A stretch of DNA of 64,000 nt, taken from the NCBI GenBank assembly GCA_963664595.2, contig CAXXOK010000009.1:62001-126000 (forward strand). The letters run 5' to 3'. The notes below the pieces were generated by a model that was not told the origin of the DNA, searched no databases, and saw only the letters and a list, made by a program, of their open reading frames with translations. This document shows positions 53,523 to 62,318 of the stretch, piece by piece. Each line of letters begins with the position of its first letter. Position 1 is the first letter of the stretch. The translations under genes were made by a program, and so were the position numbers. This DNA comes from CAXXOK01 sp963664595. Lineage in GTDB: Bacteria > Bacillota > Clostridia > Christensenellales > Aristaeellaceae.

Positions 53523-54293
53523 TCACGCCTCCACCTTTTCCCCGAAAAAGTTCACCTTAAAGCGCTCGTACACCGGCTGCTCCCGGCCTATGGAGAGGAA
53601 GAGCGTCTCGATCATCTCGGCGCCGTCCGCAAGGGCCTGGCTGTAGAGGCGGTCGAGGTTTTTTTCGTGTGCGGCCTGCTCTCTGGTCAGCAGCTCCGCG
53701 TCGGTGAAAAAGCACAGGCGGCCATAGGTTTTGCACAGGCGGGCGAGGATCATCAGGGTGTGCTTTGTATCCATCGCTTTTTTAAATTCGTGCGTGGCGC
53801 GGATGGAGGTTTCCACCGTCCGCTCGGTCAGGTTGGGCCAGATCATGGCGATGCCCGCGAAATCCAGCAGGGTGGGCAGGTAGGGGGAGCGTTCCTCACC
53901 GTAGGCATAGCGGCGCATGATGGCCCGGTCGTAGGCGGCCTCCATGCGCCAGTGCTCGGTCACGTTGCGGCAGCGGTCAAACACGTAGGCGTGGCAGGCG
54001 CTGTCCAGAAAATAATGGCACAGCAGCCCCAGCACATAGGCAAAAGAAGACGCCTTCTTCGGCTTTTCGCGCAAAAGAGGCGCAAACATTTGGTTGGCGG
54101 AGCAGGTGTGGGATTGGATGCCGTAGCGCAGCAGCCCGGGATTTTTGAGAAACTGATAGGAAAAGAAGATGTCCGGGCCCTGCAGGCCGATATCAAACTC
54201 GTTTTTGTAGGCGGCCGCGAGCTGCCGCAGCGTGAGGTTGAGGCGGCCCAGAAGGTCCTGACCGAATTGATAGTGCGCCATACAGCTTGGCAT
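53523..54293 (-). CDS. Zinc-dependent phospholipase C family protein
   Basis: Predicted 256 aa, mostly helical, no signal peptide. The pattern HYQFGQDLLGRL, IGLQGPDIFFSYQFL, SHTCSANQMF and GLLCHYFLDSACHAYV gives the His/Asp metal ligands of the zinc PLC/S1-P1 fold. Many clostridial relatives of this type lack export signals and have unknown substrates, so phospholipase activity is not assured. AAGGAG lies 6 bases before the ATG. It is 17 bp after the glycosyltransferase gene on the same strand, so the two may act together on a glycolipid. Confidence 0.8.
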   Translation of the reverse strand: MPSCMAHYQFGQDLLGRLNLTLRQLAAAYKNEFDIGLQGPDIFFSYQFLKNPGLLRYGIQSHTCSANQMFAPLLREKPKKASSFAYVLGLLCHYFLDSACHAYVFDRCRNVTEHWRMEAAYDRAIMRRYAYGEERSPYLPTLLDFAGIAMIWPNLTERTVETSIRATHEFKKAMDTKHTLMILARLCKTYGRLCFFTDAELLTREQAAHEKNLDRLYSQALADGAEMIETLFLSIGREQPVYERFKVNFFGEKVEA

Positions 54294-54310
54294 GCGGGGC
54301 TCCTTTCGGC

Positions 54311-55447
54311 CTATACAGCCTGGGAAATGGGCAGGGCGGCGGGATAGCGGCGGAGCAGGTCGTCAAAAATCCTGTCCCAGCCGCGCTCGTTGGCGGTTTG
54401 CAGCGCGCCTGCGCGGATCCGGCCGCGCAGGCGTTCGTCCATCATGGCCTCCATCGCGTCTGCGAGCGCGGCGGCATCGCGCGGCCGGCACACATAGGCG
54501 TTTTCGCCGTGGGCTGTGAAGTCCTTCAATCCGCCCGCGTCCGCACAAATCCCCGGCGCGCCGCTGGCCATCGCTTCCAGCATGACGTTGCCGAAGGTTT
54601 CGTTATCGGACGGAAACACAAACACATCACAGCTGGCATACATCTCCCCCAGCGCCCTGCCGTGCAGCGCCCCGGTGCAGACGGTATGCTGCAATGCCAT
54701 GGCCCGGAGCGTTTCCAGGTAGGGGCCGTCGCCGGTGAACACAAACCGCGCCTTGCCCGCGTGCTTTTCGTTGAACAGGCGGATGCTCTGGGCGTACACG
54801 TCAATCCCCTTTTCCGCGGAGATGCGGCCCACATATAAATACAGCAGCCGGTTTTCCGCGCCGAGGCTTTGGCGCAGCGGCAGGGAGGCGAACGCCGGCG
54901 AAAAGCGGCTCCGGTCAATCCCGCGCGACCACACCGCGAGATGGTTGATCTTGCGGAAGGTGAGCTTTTGCAGCGTGTTTTGCGACGGGCAGAGGTTGAC
55001 CTGCGCAAAGGAGTGGAACCACCGCAGGTACTGCCACAGCGGCTCCTCCAAAAGCTCCAGATTATAGTGCGAAAGATACTGATCAAAATTCGTGTGGTAG
55101 CTCATCGCCAGCGGCAGGCCCAGCTGGCGCGCGGCCCTGAGCCCCGCCAGCCCCATGCTGAACTCGGTTACGATGTGCACCACATCAGGCCGGAAGGCCT
55201 GCAGGCGGCGGCGGATGGCGCCGGGCGTGGTCAGGGCCAGCCGCACCTGCGGATACAGCGCGAACGGCACCGAGGGAAAAGCGGCCACGGGATAGTCCCC
55301 CGCGTCCCCGGCTTCCGTTTTGCTTTCGGGGATGAAAAAGAGGTGCTCGATGCCGCGCTGTGTTAAATAGCGGCTGAGGGCCTGCAGCGTGTTGGATACG
55401 CCGTTGATCTGCGGATAAAAGGTATCCGTGAAAAATGCGATCCTCAT
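54311..55447 (-). CDS. Glycosyltransferase family 4 (MgtA/PimB-like)
   Basis: Predicted 378 aa with a GT-B fold. The acceptor loop is FFTDTFYPQINGVSNTLQAL, then MSYHTNFDQYLSHYN, and in the nucleotide-sugar domain YVGRISAEKGID, FVFTGDGPYLETL, and PSDNETFGNVMLEAMASGAP with the two Glu of the EX7E motif. Relatives add glucose or mannose to diacylglycerol or phosphatidylinositol lipids at the membrane face. The ATG at 55447 follows an AAAGGGG site. The zinc PLC-like gene follows in the same operon. Confidence 0.88.
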   Translation of the reverse strand: MRIAFFTDTFYPQINGVSNTLQALSRYLTQRGIEHLFFIPESKTEAGDAGDYPVAAFPSVPFALYPQVRLALTTPGAIRRRLQAFRPDVVHIVTEFSMGLAGLRAARQLGLPLAMSYHTNFDQYLSHYNLELLEEPLWQYLRWFHSFAQVNLCPSQNTLQKLTFRKINHLAVWSRGIDRSRFSPAFASLPLRQSLGAENRLLYLYVGRISAEKGIDVYAQSIRLFNEKHAGKARFVFTGDGPYLETLRAMALQHTVCTGALHGRALGEMYASCDVFVFPSDNETFGNVMLEAMASGAPGICADAGGLKDFTAHGENAYVCRPRDAAALADAMEAMMDERLRGRIRAGALQTANERGWDRIFDDLLRRYPAALPISQAV

Positions 55448-55575
55448 ACGCGCGCCCCTTTGCGTGATCTTTGGTACAGCTCCACCATACAACAGGTATG
55501 TGAAGGGCGCGTCATGAGGTTGTAAAATGTATCGAAATCCTTCAGAGGGCCGGATTATTCGTTGGCAGCGCGGTT

Positions 55576-55610
55576 CAGGCGGGCGTTGCCCGCGCGGGAG
55601 CGGACCTCGG
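55576..55610 (+). repeat. Left copy of a 35-bp direct repeat from msrB
   Basis: Matches 59676-59710 at 34 of 35 positions (core CCCGCGCGGGAGCGGACC). The right copy is coding sequence of msrAB (reverse strand, EVRSRAGNAHLG). The left copy lies outside any gene and bounds the AT-rich island. Confidence 0.9.
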
Positions 55611-55657
55611 CGCCTGATAATCCATAGGGATTGTTATGGATGTTTAGTACTATGCAT

Positions 55658-55685
55658 TTTACTGCTTTGCAAAATGTGATATAAC
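55658..55685 (+). promoter_or_regulatory. Promoter candidate of the phosphoesterase-ATPase gene
   Basis: TTTACT (55658-55663), 16-base spacer, TATAAC (55680-55685). Confidence 0.45.
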
Positions 55686-55751
55686 TATAGTAACGATAAG
55701 CAGGTAATCTTGATCTGTTCCGCATATTCTATGCTTTGGGAGGATCGTTTC

Positions 55752-56177
55752 ATGGGATTGAAAATCTTGCACTTGTCTGATTTGCATCTTGGGGAAGAGG
55801 ATCAAATCTTTAAGAATGCGGATGAGTTTGCCGCGCAGGTTGCAAAGGTCACAGAGGAAAATGCTCCGGATGTAATTCTGGTAAGCGGGGATGTATTCAA
55901 CGCTAAACAGTTTTCTGAAGATGATTATTTCGGACTCATTGTTAAGGCAAAGCAGTATTTTGATGCATTACTTAATAAAATTAATCAAAAATCAGATCAT
56001 GAAATTCGCAAGGAAGATATTCTTTTTGTACCCGGAAACCATGAGGTTTACATACCAAACGCTGAAGTAGGGAAAGATGTATTCTCCCGATACGGAGAGT
56101 TTTTGGATGCTTTCTATGAAAGAAACAAGGCCGAAGTATTATGTTGGGGAACATTACTCGTTTTTCCGGCAATATGA
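55752..56177 (+). CDS. Calcineurin-like metallophosphoesterase, N-terminal part (frameshifted gene)
   Basis: Predicted 141 aa. It carries the first metallophosphoesterase motifs: HLSDLHLGEE (Asp10, His12), LVSGDVFN (Gly46-Asp47) and FVPGNHEVY (Asn96, His97). The later motifs (His-rich LHHHF and GHKH) are in the next reading frame, in the overlapping fragment that starts at 56077. The frames cross near 56120-56145, after DAFYERNK. The ATG at 55752 has GGGAGG 8 bases upstream; the longer version to 55710 has no ribosome site. Either a one-base insertion (or error) broke one gene of about 1,200 codons, or a +1 shift is used. Confidence 0.75.
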   Translation: MGLKILHLSDLHLGEEDQIFKNADEFAAQVAKVTEENAPDVILVSGDVFNAKQFSEDDYFGLIVKAKQYFDALLNKINQKSDHEIRKEDILFVPGNHEVYIPNAEVGKDVFSRYGEFLDAFYERNKAEVLCWGTLLVFPAI

Positions 56178-59100
56178 GGAACAGAAAGTAATTCTGATCG
56201 GATTTTGTTCTCCCTATTATCCAAAGGGAGCAGAAAAACCGTATGGCGAAATTCCGTTTAGTGAAATGAGCGATATTCTAGGCCGGGTAAAAAAAGATAT
56301 TCCTCAGTACGAAGAATACCAGATCATAGTGATGCTCCACCATCATTTCTATATCGTGGAAGAACGTGACAAGGCTGAGGTGGATGTCAGCTATCTGCGT
56401 AACAGCGAAACGCTTTTTGAAATGCTGCAAAACTATAATGTGTGTGCGATTTTGCACGGGCATAAACATTATTCTAAAAACAAGCGGATTAATATCAGCA
56501 CAGATATTGAAAGCAAGGATCGGCTTGTAACAGTGTTGGGCTGCGGAGCAACCGCAAAAACAAAGGGACTTAACAATAACAGCATAAACTTTATTGAAGT
56601 ATATTATATAAGCGATTTGTTTAATTTAGAGTATAAAGAATACGAGTTGCAGTCTTCAGTTTTTAAGCAAGTCAAAGCGTTGAAGCTTCCTAAAAGCAGC
56701 CGTAATACAAAAGTGATTTCGTTATTAAAGGAGATTGAAGAACATCCGGATTTATTCCGTCGATATCAGGAACTCAGAGAGATGGACAATAACCTGTATC
56801 CCGGACTGGATCAGGCGGTGGATGACGCGCTCTGCACCTTGCCGGATACCGCCGCGCATATTCAAAAAACCCCGGATATTCTATACTATCTTCTTGTTGC
56901 GTTGCACTACCGCTCCAATAGTAAGAGACGCCATAAGGACAATTATCTGGATGAGGTCAGAAAGTTCTTTGCCTATACGTTGCATGACGGATTTCCGAAA
57001 AGCAGGCAATGCGATGCGATACTAAATGTTCTTGAAACGGAAGATGTTCTCTCCCTGCCGAAAGATTATAATACGGCTAAAAAGACATGCGAGACGAACA
57101 AGCAAAAGGAATTGCTTGTTTATTTGGCACTTGGAATTATGCTTGCGGAATTTTATATTACCATAAAGCATGAGGCGGAACTGTTTTTTAATAAATACAT
57201 TGCACAAAAGGCTGGCTTTGTAAATGAGGGCGATGTTATATTCAAAGGAATTGTCAAAAGCACAATTGAGTTTTCCAGTGATGAAGAACGCCGCTCCCTT
57301 TGTGTAGCCGTTAAATGCAAGAATGCAGCAGCGCATAAAACGGTATGTCTGATTATTAAGGAATTCGAATTGGTTCTTACGAGGCTTGAACAGGATTTTG
57401 CTGAACATGGATTTAAGGTTTTCTATATTTATCCTGAAATTGCAAAACAAATAGGGAAAACAACGTCACAGGTGGAAAGCTATAGCTTTTCCGCTTATAT
57501 TCCAACGTTGCTTCCGCTTCTGGCCGGTCGGAGCATATACCGGCAGCCTGAAGTGTTTGCGAGAGAATTGATCCAAAATGCCATTGACGCCATCGGCACA
57601 CGGTTGGAAGTCGATACGGATTTTTCACCTGCCATTACCATATCGTTTCACGATCAGCAGAACAATCCCTGTTTCCGTATTACGGATAATGGAAGCGGTA
57701 TGGATAAGTATATTCTGGAACGTTATCTGACAACGGCCGGACGGAGCTTTTATACCAGCAGTGACTATAATTATTATTACAGGCCGATCAGCCAGTTTGG
57801 GATTGGATTCCTGTCCTGCTTTATGCTGGGCAAGCATGTAACGGTAGAAACGATGCCTGTGCCCAAGGGCCGATATGAGGATGAAAAACAATCCTATTTT
57901 TTGGATATCCCTAATTTTGACGGATGCTATTTTATTGAGGACGGACAAAAAGATACAATTGGTACTACGATTACAGTCTATCCGCAGCCGGAAGGGGATC
58001 TGGCAAAAGAAGGGCTGTGTTTCAGCCCCGACGAGATCCGAGCGTATATTAAAAGCAACATTGTGAATGTACCGTATCCGATCCGACTGGAAGAAGAAAC
58101 AATTGAAGAATTATCCTGGGACAAGAAGATCCGGCTGGAAACAAAGCAATATGGTTTGTGTTTTTATGTTCCTCTGACAATGCAAGCAGATACACTGGCG
58201 GTTGCGGAAGAAACAATCAAGACGCAATACGGGATCTATTTTTATAAATCGGATGGACAGCTGTTTGATGAGCGAACAGAAACCGCATTTAACTGCGGAA
58301 TTCGGATTGAAACAACCTTGCCGTTTAAAGAACTGGATGATCGTTTTGCAACATATAATTTCTATGATTGCTGTTTAAACTTTCCGCCGAATGTGTTAAA
58401 GCTGGATGTATCCAGAGATACACTGACGGGAATCACGAACGTAGACTGGAATGGCGTTTTTAAAAGACTGGAACAAAAGATTGCTTTGTATATACATAAA
58501 AAGTACCATAGGTGCTTACCCTACATAATTGCAAATGCGGTTGCACCTCGTGAAGTGAAGTGGGATCGTTTACATATAAGCTATCATAAAGATAGAATAC
58601 TACTGCAATATAAAACTCCAGATATGCATAATAAAATAGCCGTGGTTACGGAGCTGTTTCAACAGCTTGTAAAACAGCCGGATCAAAAAGAGATTAGCCT
58701 GGTTGGGAGAGTAGCACAATGGCTTTTCATTGCTTTGGAACGAGTTGAGAAGAATTCAGCTGATCCTAAAACTATGGATATGGCTACGGCTACGGCTACG
58801 GCTAGGGCTATGGATATGGCTATGGATATGGATATGGATATGGATAGGGCTAGGGCTATGGATATGGATATGGCTAGGGCTATGGATATGGCTATAGATA
58901 TGGCTAGGGCTATGGATATGGATATGACTATGACTATGGCTATGGATATGGATATGGCTAGGGCTGGGGCTGTGGATATGGATATGGATATGGATATGGA
59001 TATGGCTAGGGCTGGGGCTGTGGATATGGATATGGATATGGATATGGATATGGCTAGGGCTGGGGATATTGTTATGGCTAAGGCTAAGGCTTGGGATACA

Positions 59101-59355
59101 GATATAGTTAAAGCAACAGAAGCATATAGAGAAGAGAGTATGACAAAGCGGGCAAATATCATAGGGTACTTTTTTCTATACCAGTTACTGATGAACTATA
59201 AAGGCATGAAAAAACATTCAATTTTCGATCTGACTTGTGCAATTGTGTTTGCACTTCACGTATCGCCGATCAGCAGCGGTTGGGTATATACGCTGGAAGA
59301 GGCGGAAAAGGGAATCGAAGTGGATTTGATCGGGGCGCTCGAAAGATTTAAATAG
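56077..59355 (+). CDS. Metallophosphoesterase C-part, Hsp90/GHKL ATPase and Met-Asp repeat protein (frameshifted gene)
   Basis: Open frame of 1,092 codons; the true product probably enters it near 56140 from the upstream frame. Residues 20-160 complete a metallophosphoesterase (LHHHFYIVE, His88-90; ILHGHKHY, Gly128-His131). Residues 200-470 are helical and unassigned. Residues 480-850 hold a Bergerat-type ATPase of the Hsp90/histidine-kinase superfamily: ELIQNAIDAIG (Glu497, Asn501), ITDNGSGMD (Asp537, Gly539, Gly541), SQFGIGFLSCF (Gly575, Gly577), plus a middle domain like Hsp90. Residues 900-1008 are Met-Asp/Met-Ala/Arg-Ala dipeptides from a hexanucleotide repeat, followed by an ordinary C-terminus. 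AT-rich, unlike its neighbours. Function unknown. Confidence 0.75.
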   Translation: MYSPDTESFWMLSMKETRPKYYVGEHYSFFRQYEEQKVILIGFCSPYYPKGAEKPYGEIPFSEMSDILGRVKKDIPQYEEYQIIVMLHHHFYIVEERDKAEVDVSYLRNSETLFEMLQNYNVCAILHGHKHYSKNKRINISTDIESKDRLVTVLGCGATAKTKGLNNNSINFIEVYYISDLFNLEYKEYELQSSVFKQVKALKLPKSSRNTKVISLLKEIEEHPDLFRRYQELREMDNNLYPGLDQAVDDALCTLPDTAAHIQKTPDILYYLLVALHYRSNSKRRHKDNYLDEVRKFFAYTLHDGFPKSRQCDAILNVLETEDVLSLPKDYNTAKKTCETNKQKELLVYLALGIMLAEFYITIKHEAELFFNKYIAQKAGFVNEGDVIFKGIVKSTIEFSSDEERRSLCVAVKCKNAAAHKTVCLIIKEFELVLTRLEQDFAEHGFKVFYIYPEIAKQIGKTTSQVESYSFSAYIPTLLPLLAGRSIYRQPEVFARELIQNAIDAIGTRLEVDTDFSPAITISFHDQQNNPCFRITDNGSGMDKYILERYLTTAGRSFYTSSDYNYYYRPISQFGIGFLSCFMLGKHVTVETMPVPKGRYEDEKQSYFLDIPNFDGCYFIEDGQKDTIGTTITVYPQPEGDLAKEGLCFSPDEIRAYIKSNIVNVPYPIRLEEETIEELSWDKKIRLETKQYGLCFYVPLTMQADTLAVAEETIKTQYGIYFYKSDGQLFDERTETAFNCGIRIETTLPFKELDDRFATYNFYDCCLNFPPNVLKLDVSRDTLTGITNVDWNGVFKRLEQKIALYIHKKYHRCLPYIIANAVAPREVKWDRLHISYHKDRILLQYKTPDMHNKIAVVTELFQQLVKQPDQKEISLVGRVAQWLFIALERVEKNSADPKTMDMATATATARAMDMAMDMDMDMDRARAMDMDMARAMDMAIDMARAMDMDMTMTMAMDMDMARAGAVDMDMDMDMDMARAGAVDMDMDMDMDMARAGDIVMAKAKAWDTDIVKATEAYREESMTKRANIIGYFFLYQLLMNYKGMKKHSIFDLTCAIVFALHVSPISSGWVYTLEEAEKGIEVDLIGALERFK
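58774..59100 (+). repeat. Hexanucleotide tandem repeat in the ATPase gene
   Basis: More than 50 six-base units of the type GG(A/C)TA(T/G/C), read as Met-Asp, Met-Ala, Arg-Ala and Thr-Ala pairs. Within it a longer block (GGCTAGGGCTGGGGCTGTGG followed by four GATATG units) is repeated. In-frame, so length changes would not break translation. Confidence 0.95.
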
Positions 59356-59540
59356 GAAGGTCAACAGGGTCGTTAGGGATGCTCTATTTAAAATAACCGG
59401 AATATCGGATATACGAAAGGGATCCATTAACGCCAGTGGAGTACAAGAGGCTTGGCATAAACAAAATCACACGGCTGTAAAACACAGCCGTATGATCCAT
59501 CAATCATTCAAAAAAACACGCAACAATCCATAATGTCCAT
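59356..59540. other. Spacer between the island gene and msrAB
   Basis: 185 bp with falling AT content. An imperfect CACACGGCTGTAAA / ACACAGCCGTATG hairpin lies at 59469-59495 and may terminate transcription from either side. Confidence 0.4.
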
Positions 59541-60494
59541 TCACTCCACCATCCCCATCAGCTCCCCATACCCTTCCTTCTCCATCTCCTCATACGGCAC
59601 AAACGTAAGCGCCGCGGAGTTGATGCAGTAGCGGGTGCCGGAGGGGGATTCGGGATCGTTTTCAAACACATGGCCCAGGTGGGCGTTGCCCGCGCGGGAG
59701 CGGACCTCGGTGCGGTGCATGCCGTGGGTGTTGTCGGCAAGCTCCCGCGTCACGGCGGGATCAACGGGTTTGGCAAAGGCGGGCCAGCCGCAGCTGCTCT
59801 GGAATTTATCGGCGGAAGTAAACAGGGGCTCGCCCGTGGTAACATCCACATAAATCCCCTTGCCGCGGTGCTGCCACAGCGCGTTTTCGAACGGGGCTTC
59901 GGTGCCCGCCTGCTGGGTTATGATGTACTGCTCGGGGGTGAGCGCCTGTTTGAGCTCCGCCTGGGACGGGCGCGGGTACTTACCCGCGTCAATGCGGGTG
60001 TGCGCGGCCTTGCGAATGGCGGCGGGCGAGATATGGCAGTAACCGGAGGGGTTTTTATCCAGATAATCCTGATGGTAGTCCTCGGCCTCGAAGAAGTTTT
60101 CCAGCGGCTTGATCTCCACATAAAACGGCTGGCGGCGTTCGCGCTCGATAGCGGCGACGGCCTCCACGGTTTTTTGGGAAGCATCGTCCGTATAGTACAC
60201 GCCGGTCTGGTATTGCGTGCCGATGTCGTGGGCCTGCCGGTTTTTCTGGGTGGGATCGATCACGGAAAAATAGGCGAAGAGCAGGGTTTCCAGGCTGACC
60301 TTTTCGGGGTCGTAGGTTACGCGTACGGTTTCGCGGAAGCCGGTTGTGCCGGTGCACACGGTTTTATAATCGGGCCGCGCGTCCGGCAGGCCGTTGGCAT
60401 AGCCGCTGACGGCGTCGGCAACGCCGGGGATGGACTGCATCAGCTTTTCAAGGCCCCAAAAACAGCCGCCGGCGAGATAAATCACTTGTTTCAT
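59541..60494 (-). CDS. msrAB: Bifunctional peptide-methionine sulfoxide reductase MsrA/MsrB
   Basis: Predicted 317 aa. MsrA domain: AGGCFWGLEKL with the catalytic Cys, SGYANG, FFEAEDYHQDYL. MsrB domain from about residue 175: PLFTSADKFQSSCGWPAF, HGMHRTEVRSRAGNAHLGHVF and RYCINSAAL with the catalytic Cys. The two CxxC zinc pairs of some MsrB proteins are absent. It repairs S- and R-methionine sulfoxides in proteins. The ATG at 60494 has GGGAG 8 bases upstream. A 35-bp piece of its MsrB part (59676-59710) is duplicated at 55576-55610. Confidence 0.95.
   Translation of the reverse strand: MKQVIYLAGGCFWGLEKLMQSIPGVADAVSGYANGLPDARPDYKTVCTGTTGFRETVRVTYDPEKVSLETLLFAYFSVIDPTQKNRQAHDIGTQYQTGVYYTDDASQKTVEAVAAIERERRQPFYVEIKPLENFFEAEDYHQDYLDKNPSGYCHISPAAIRKAAHTRIDAGKYPRPSQAELKQALTPEQYIITQQAGTEAPFENALWQHRGKGIYVDVTTGEPLFTSADKFQSSCGWPAFAKPVDPAVTRELADNTHGMHRTEVRSRAGNAHLGHVFENDPESPSGTRYCINSAALTFVPYEEMEKEGYGELMGMVE
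59676..59710 (+). repeat. Right copy of the 35-bp direct repeat (inside msrAB)
   Basis: Partner of 55576-55610, separated by 4.1 kb; here it is functional coding sequence. Confidence 0.9.
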
Positions 60495-60617
60495 GGCATA
60501 GTCTCCCTTATCACATGGGTTGCTCGTGCAGGAAAAGGAGGGAAAGGGGATTAATAAATCCCGATAGGAATAGTATGTCATCATTTGGCAAAACTGAAAA
60601 GGGTTTGGAAAACTTTC

Positions 60618-60647
60618 TTGTTTCGCTTTCCCCCGGTATGCTATACT
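60618..60647 (+). promoter_or_regulatory. Promoter of the lipase-like gene
   Basis: TTGTTT (60618-60623), 18-base spacer, TATACT (60642-60647). Confidence 0.55.
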
Positions 60648-60687
60648 GGACACAGTTTATAATACGACACCGACCGCGGGGGAGAGC

Positions 60688-62274
60688 ATGAGCCAGGAGA
60701 TACAACCGGGACAGGGCTACGCGGCGCTGGGCAAGCTGACGGGCGCGGCGCTGGATGATACGGACAGCCTGTTTTTGCCCTATCAGGCCGATGCGTTCGG
60801 CACGCTGCGCCGGGGGCTGGGGCTTGCGGGGCTGAAGCTGTCGTTTGAGCTGGCGCGCATGGCCTACACGCTGGATGTGGAGCCGTGGATGCGTGCGGGC
60901 TGGACGGATTTTTCCATCCAGGTGGACAACCAGCTGACCACCGATATGACCTCGCGGGAGGACGAGAGCTTTGCCGAGCGAAGGCTGTCCATGCTTGGCA
61001 GCCTGAAGCTGACGCGCGCACGCCGGGCGCTGAAGGAAAACAACCCGCTGGCCCGCGTCACCGGCGCGCTGCGCCAGCGTGAGGAAAGCGACACCCTGAA
61101 GGCCGTGGTGATGATCCATCCGGCCGCAGAGGGCCGCTATATCGTCGCCATCGGCTTTATGGGCACAGGCGCCCGGTTTTACGACTGGTTTTCCAACTTG
61201 CGCCTGAGCACGGAGGAAGGCTTTCACAAGGGCTTCTATCAGCTGACGGAAGCGTTTTTAAAAAACGAAACGGAGATCCTGTTCCCCGACACGGCGGAGG
61301 CGATGGGGCTGAAAAGCCTCACCCTGGCCGATATCCTGGCGGAGATGCGGCAGGCGGACAGCCGCTTTTCCCTGTGGATGGCGGGGCACAGCCAGGGCGC
61401 GGCGGTGATGCAGGTGTACTGCGACCGCCTGCTGCGCGATAAGCGGATACCGCCGGAGCGGATAATCGGCTGCGGGCTTGCGTCGCCCACCGTCGCGGCG
61501 GACGGCAGCATCCCGGATACGCCCGCCTATCCCCTCTACCATGTGCTCAACAGCGACGATCTGGTGCCGCGCATGGGGTCGCTCAAGCATTTCGGCCTGT
61601 GCCTGCAATACACGCCGGATGAAAAATTCCGCGAGACCGCCTATGGCTGGAGCCGGGAGCCGGACGCCTGCCGCGCCCGGCGGGATGCGCGCCGCATGAC
61701 CTTTTACATCACCGACACGCCTTCGTTTCTGGCCGCCTTTTCGGCGCTGCTGGACGTGATCTGCGAGGAAAACACCGACGACGCCATTTTTGGCGTTTCG
61801 GAGGGGTTGCTGTCCTTCGGGCCGCTGGACAAGGTGTTTTCCTTCGCGGGTAAAAAGGCCAAGGCCACGCTCCACAGCATGATCGCCTACATGCACAAAT
61901 CCTACCATGAGATCACCGGCGCGCCGCTGAGCGAAAATGTGACGGACTTCCTCAAGGAAAACTGCCGTCCCATTGTGCGGGCGACGCCGCTGAAGCGGCT
62001 GCTGGGAGAGCTGTTCGATTGCCTGTATCCGCCCCATAGCCTGTACAATAACACCGAAAACGGCTCGTACTGGCACATCGTGACCGATCAGGCGACCCGG
62101 CTGCGCCCCTTCACCTGGCGGGACGATCCCGGCGGCCTGCCCTACCGCCGCTACGCCCGCGGATATTTTGCGCTGTACGGCCAGCCGCGCAGGCAGCCGA
62201 ACGCGCGGAGGACTGCCGGCCGCAAGCGCACCCGCACCCGGCCCCGCCGCCGGGCGATACAGAAGCTGAGGTAA
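60688..62274 (+). CDS. Class 3 lipase-like alpha/beta hydrolase
   Basis: Predicted 528 aa without signal peptide. The nucleophile elbow is LWMAGHSQGAAVMQVY (GHSQG, Ser near residue 235), followed by GCGLASPTVAA and HVLNSDDLVPRMGSLKHFG with the likely catalytic Asp and a following His, in line with the lipase class 3 fold. Residues 1-130 are a helical domain of unknown role. The last 30 residues are very rich in Arg and Pro (RRTAGRKRTRTRPRRR), suggesting contact with nucleic acid or acidic membrane surfaces. GGGGGAG precedes the ATG. Lipase activity is inferred from the motif only. Confidence 0.75.
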   Translation: MSQEIQPGQGYAALGKLTGAALDDTDSLFLPYQADAFGTLRRGLGLAGLKLSFELARMAYTLDVEPWMRAGWTDFSIQVDNQLTTDMTSREDESFAERRLSMLGSLKLTRARRALKENNPLARVTGALRQREESDTLKAVVMIHPAAEGRYIVAIGFMGTGARFYDWFSNLRLSTEEGFHKGFYQLTEAFLKNETEILFPDTAEAMGLKSLTLADILAEMRQADSRFSLWMAGHSQGAAVMQVYCDRLLRDKRIPPERIIGCGLASPTVAADGSIPDTPAYPLYHVLNSDDLVPRMGSLKHFGLCLQYTPDEKFRETAYGWSREPDACRARRDARRMTFYITDTPSFLAAFSALLDVICEENTDDAIFGVSEGLLSFGPLDKVFSFAGKKAKATLHSMIAYMHKSYHEITGAPLSENVTDFLKENCRPIVRATPLKRLLGELFDCLYPPHSLYNNTENGSYWHIVTDQATRLRPFTWRDDPGGLPYRRYARGYFALYGQPRRQPNARRTAGRKRTRTRPRRRAIQKLR

Positions 62275-62318
62275 TGAGAGCCTGATTCTGGAACGGCAGA
62301 GTATAGTAGGATCACAAC

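Noticed and set aside
58774..59100. CRISPR-like periodicity
   Set aside because: The period is 6 bp with no spacers; this is a coding microsatellite, not a CRISPR array.
58683..59162. 159-codon minus-strand frame reading Ile-Ser/Ile-Ala repeats
   Set aside because: It is only the complement of the hexanucleotide tract. The plus strand frame continues through it with conserved sequence on both sides.
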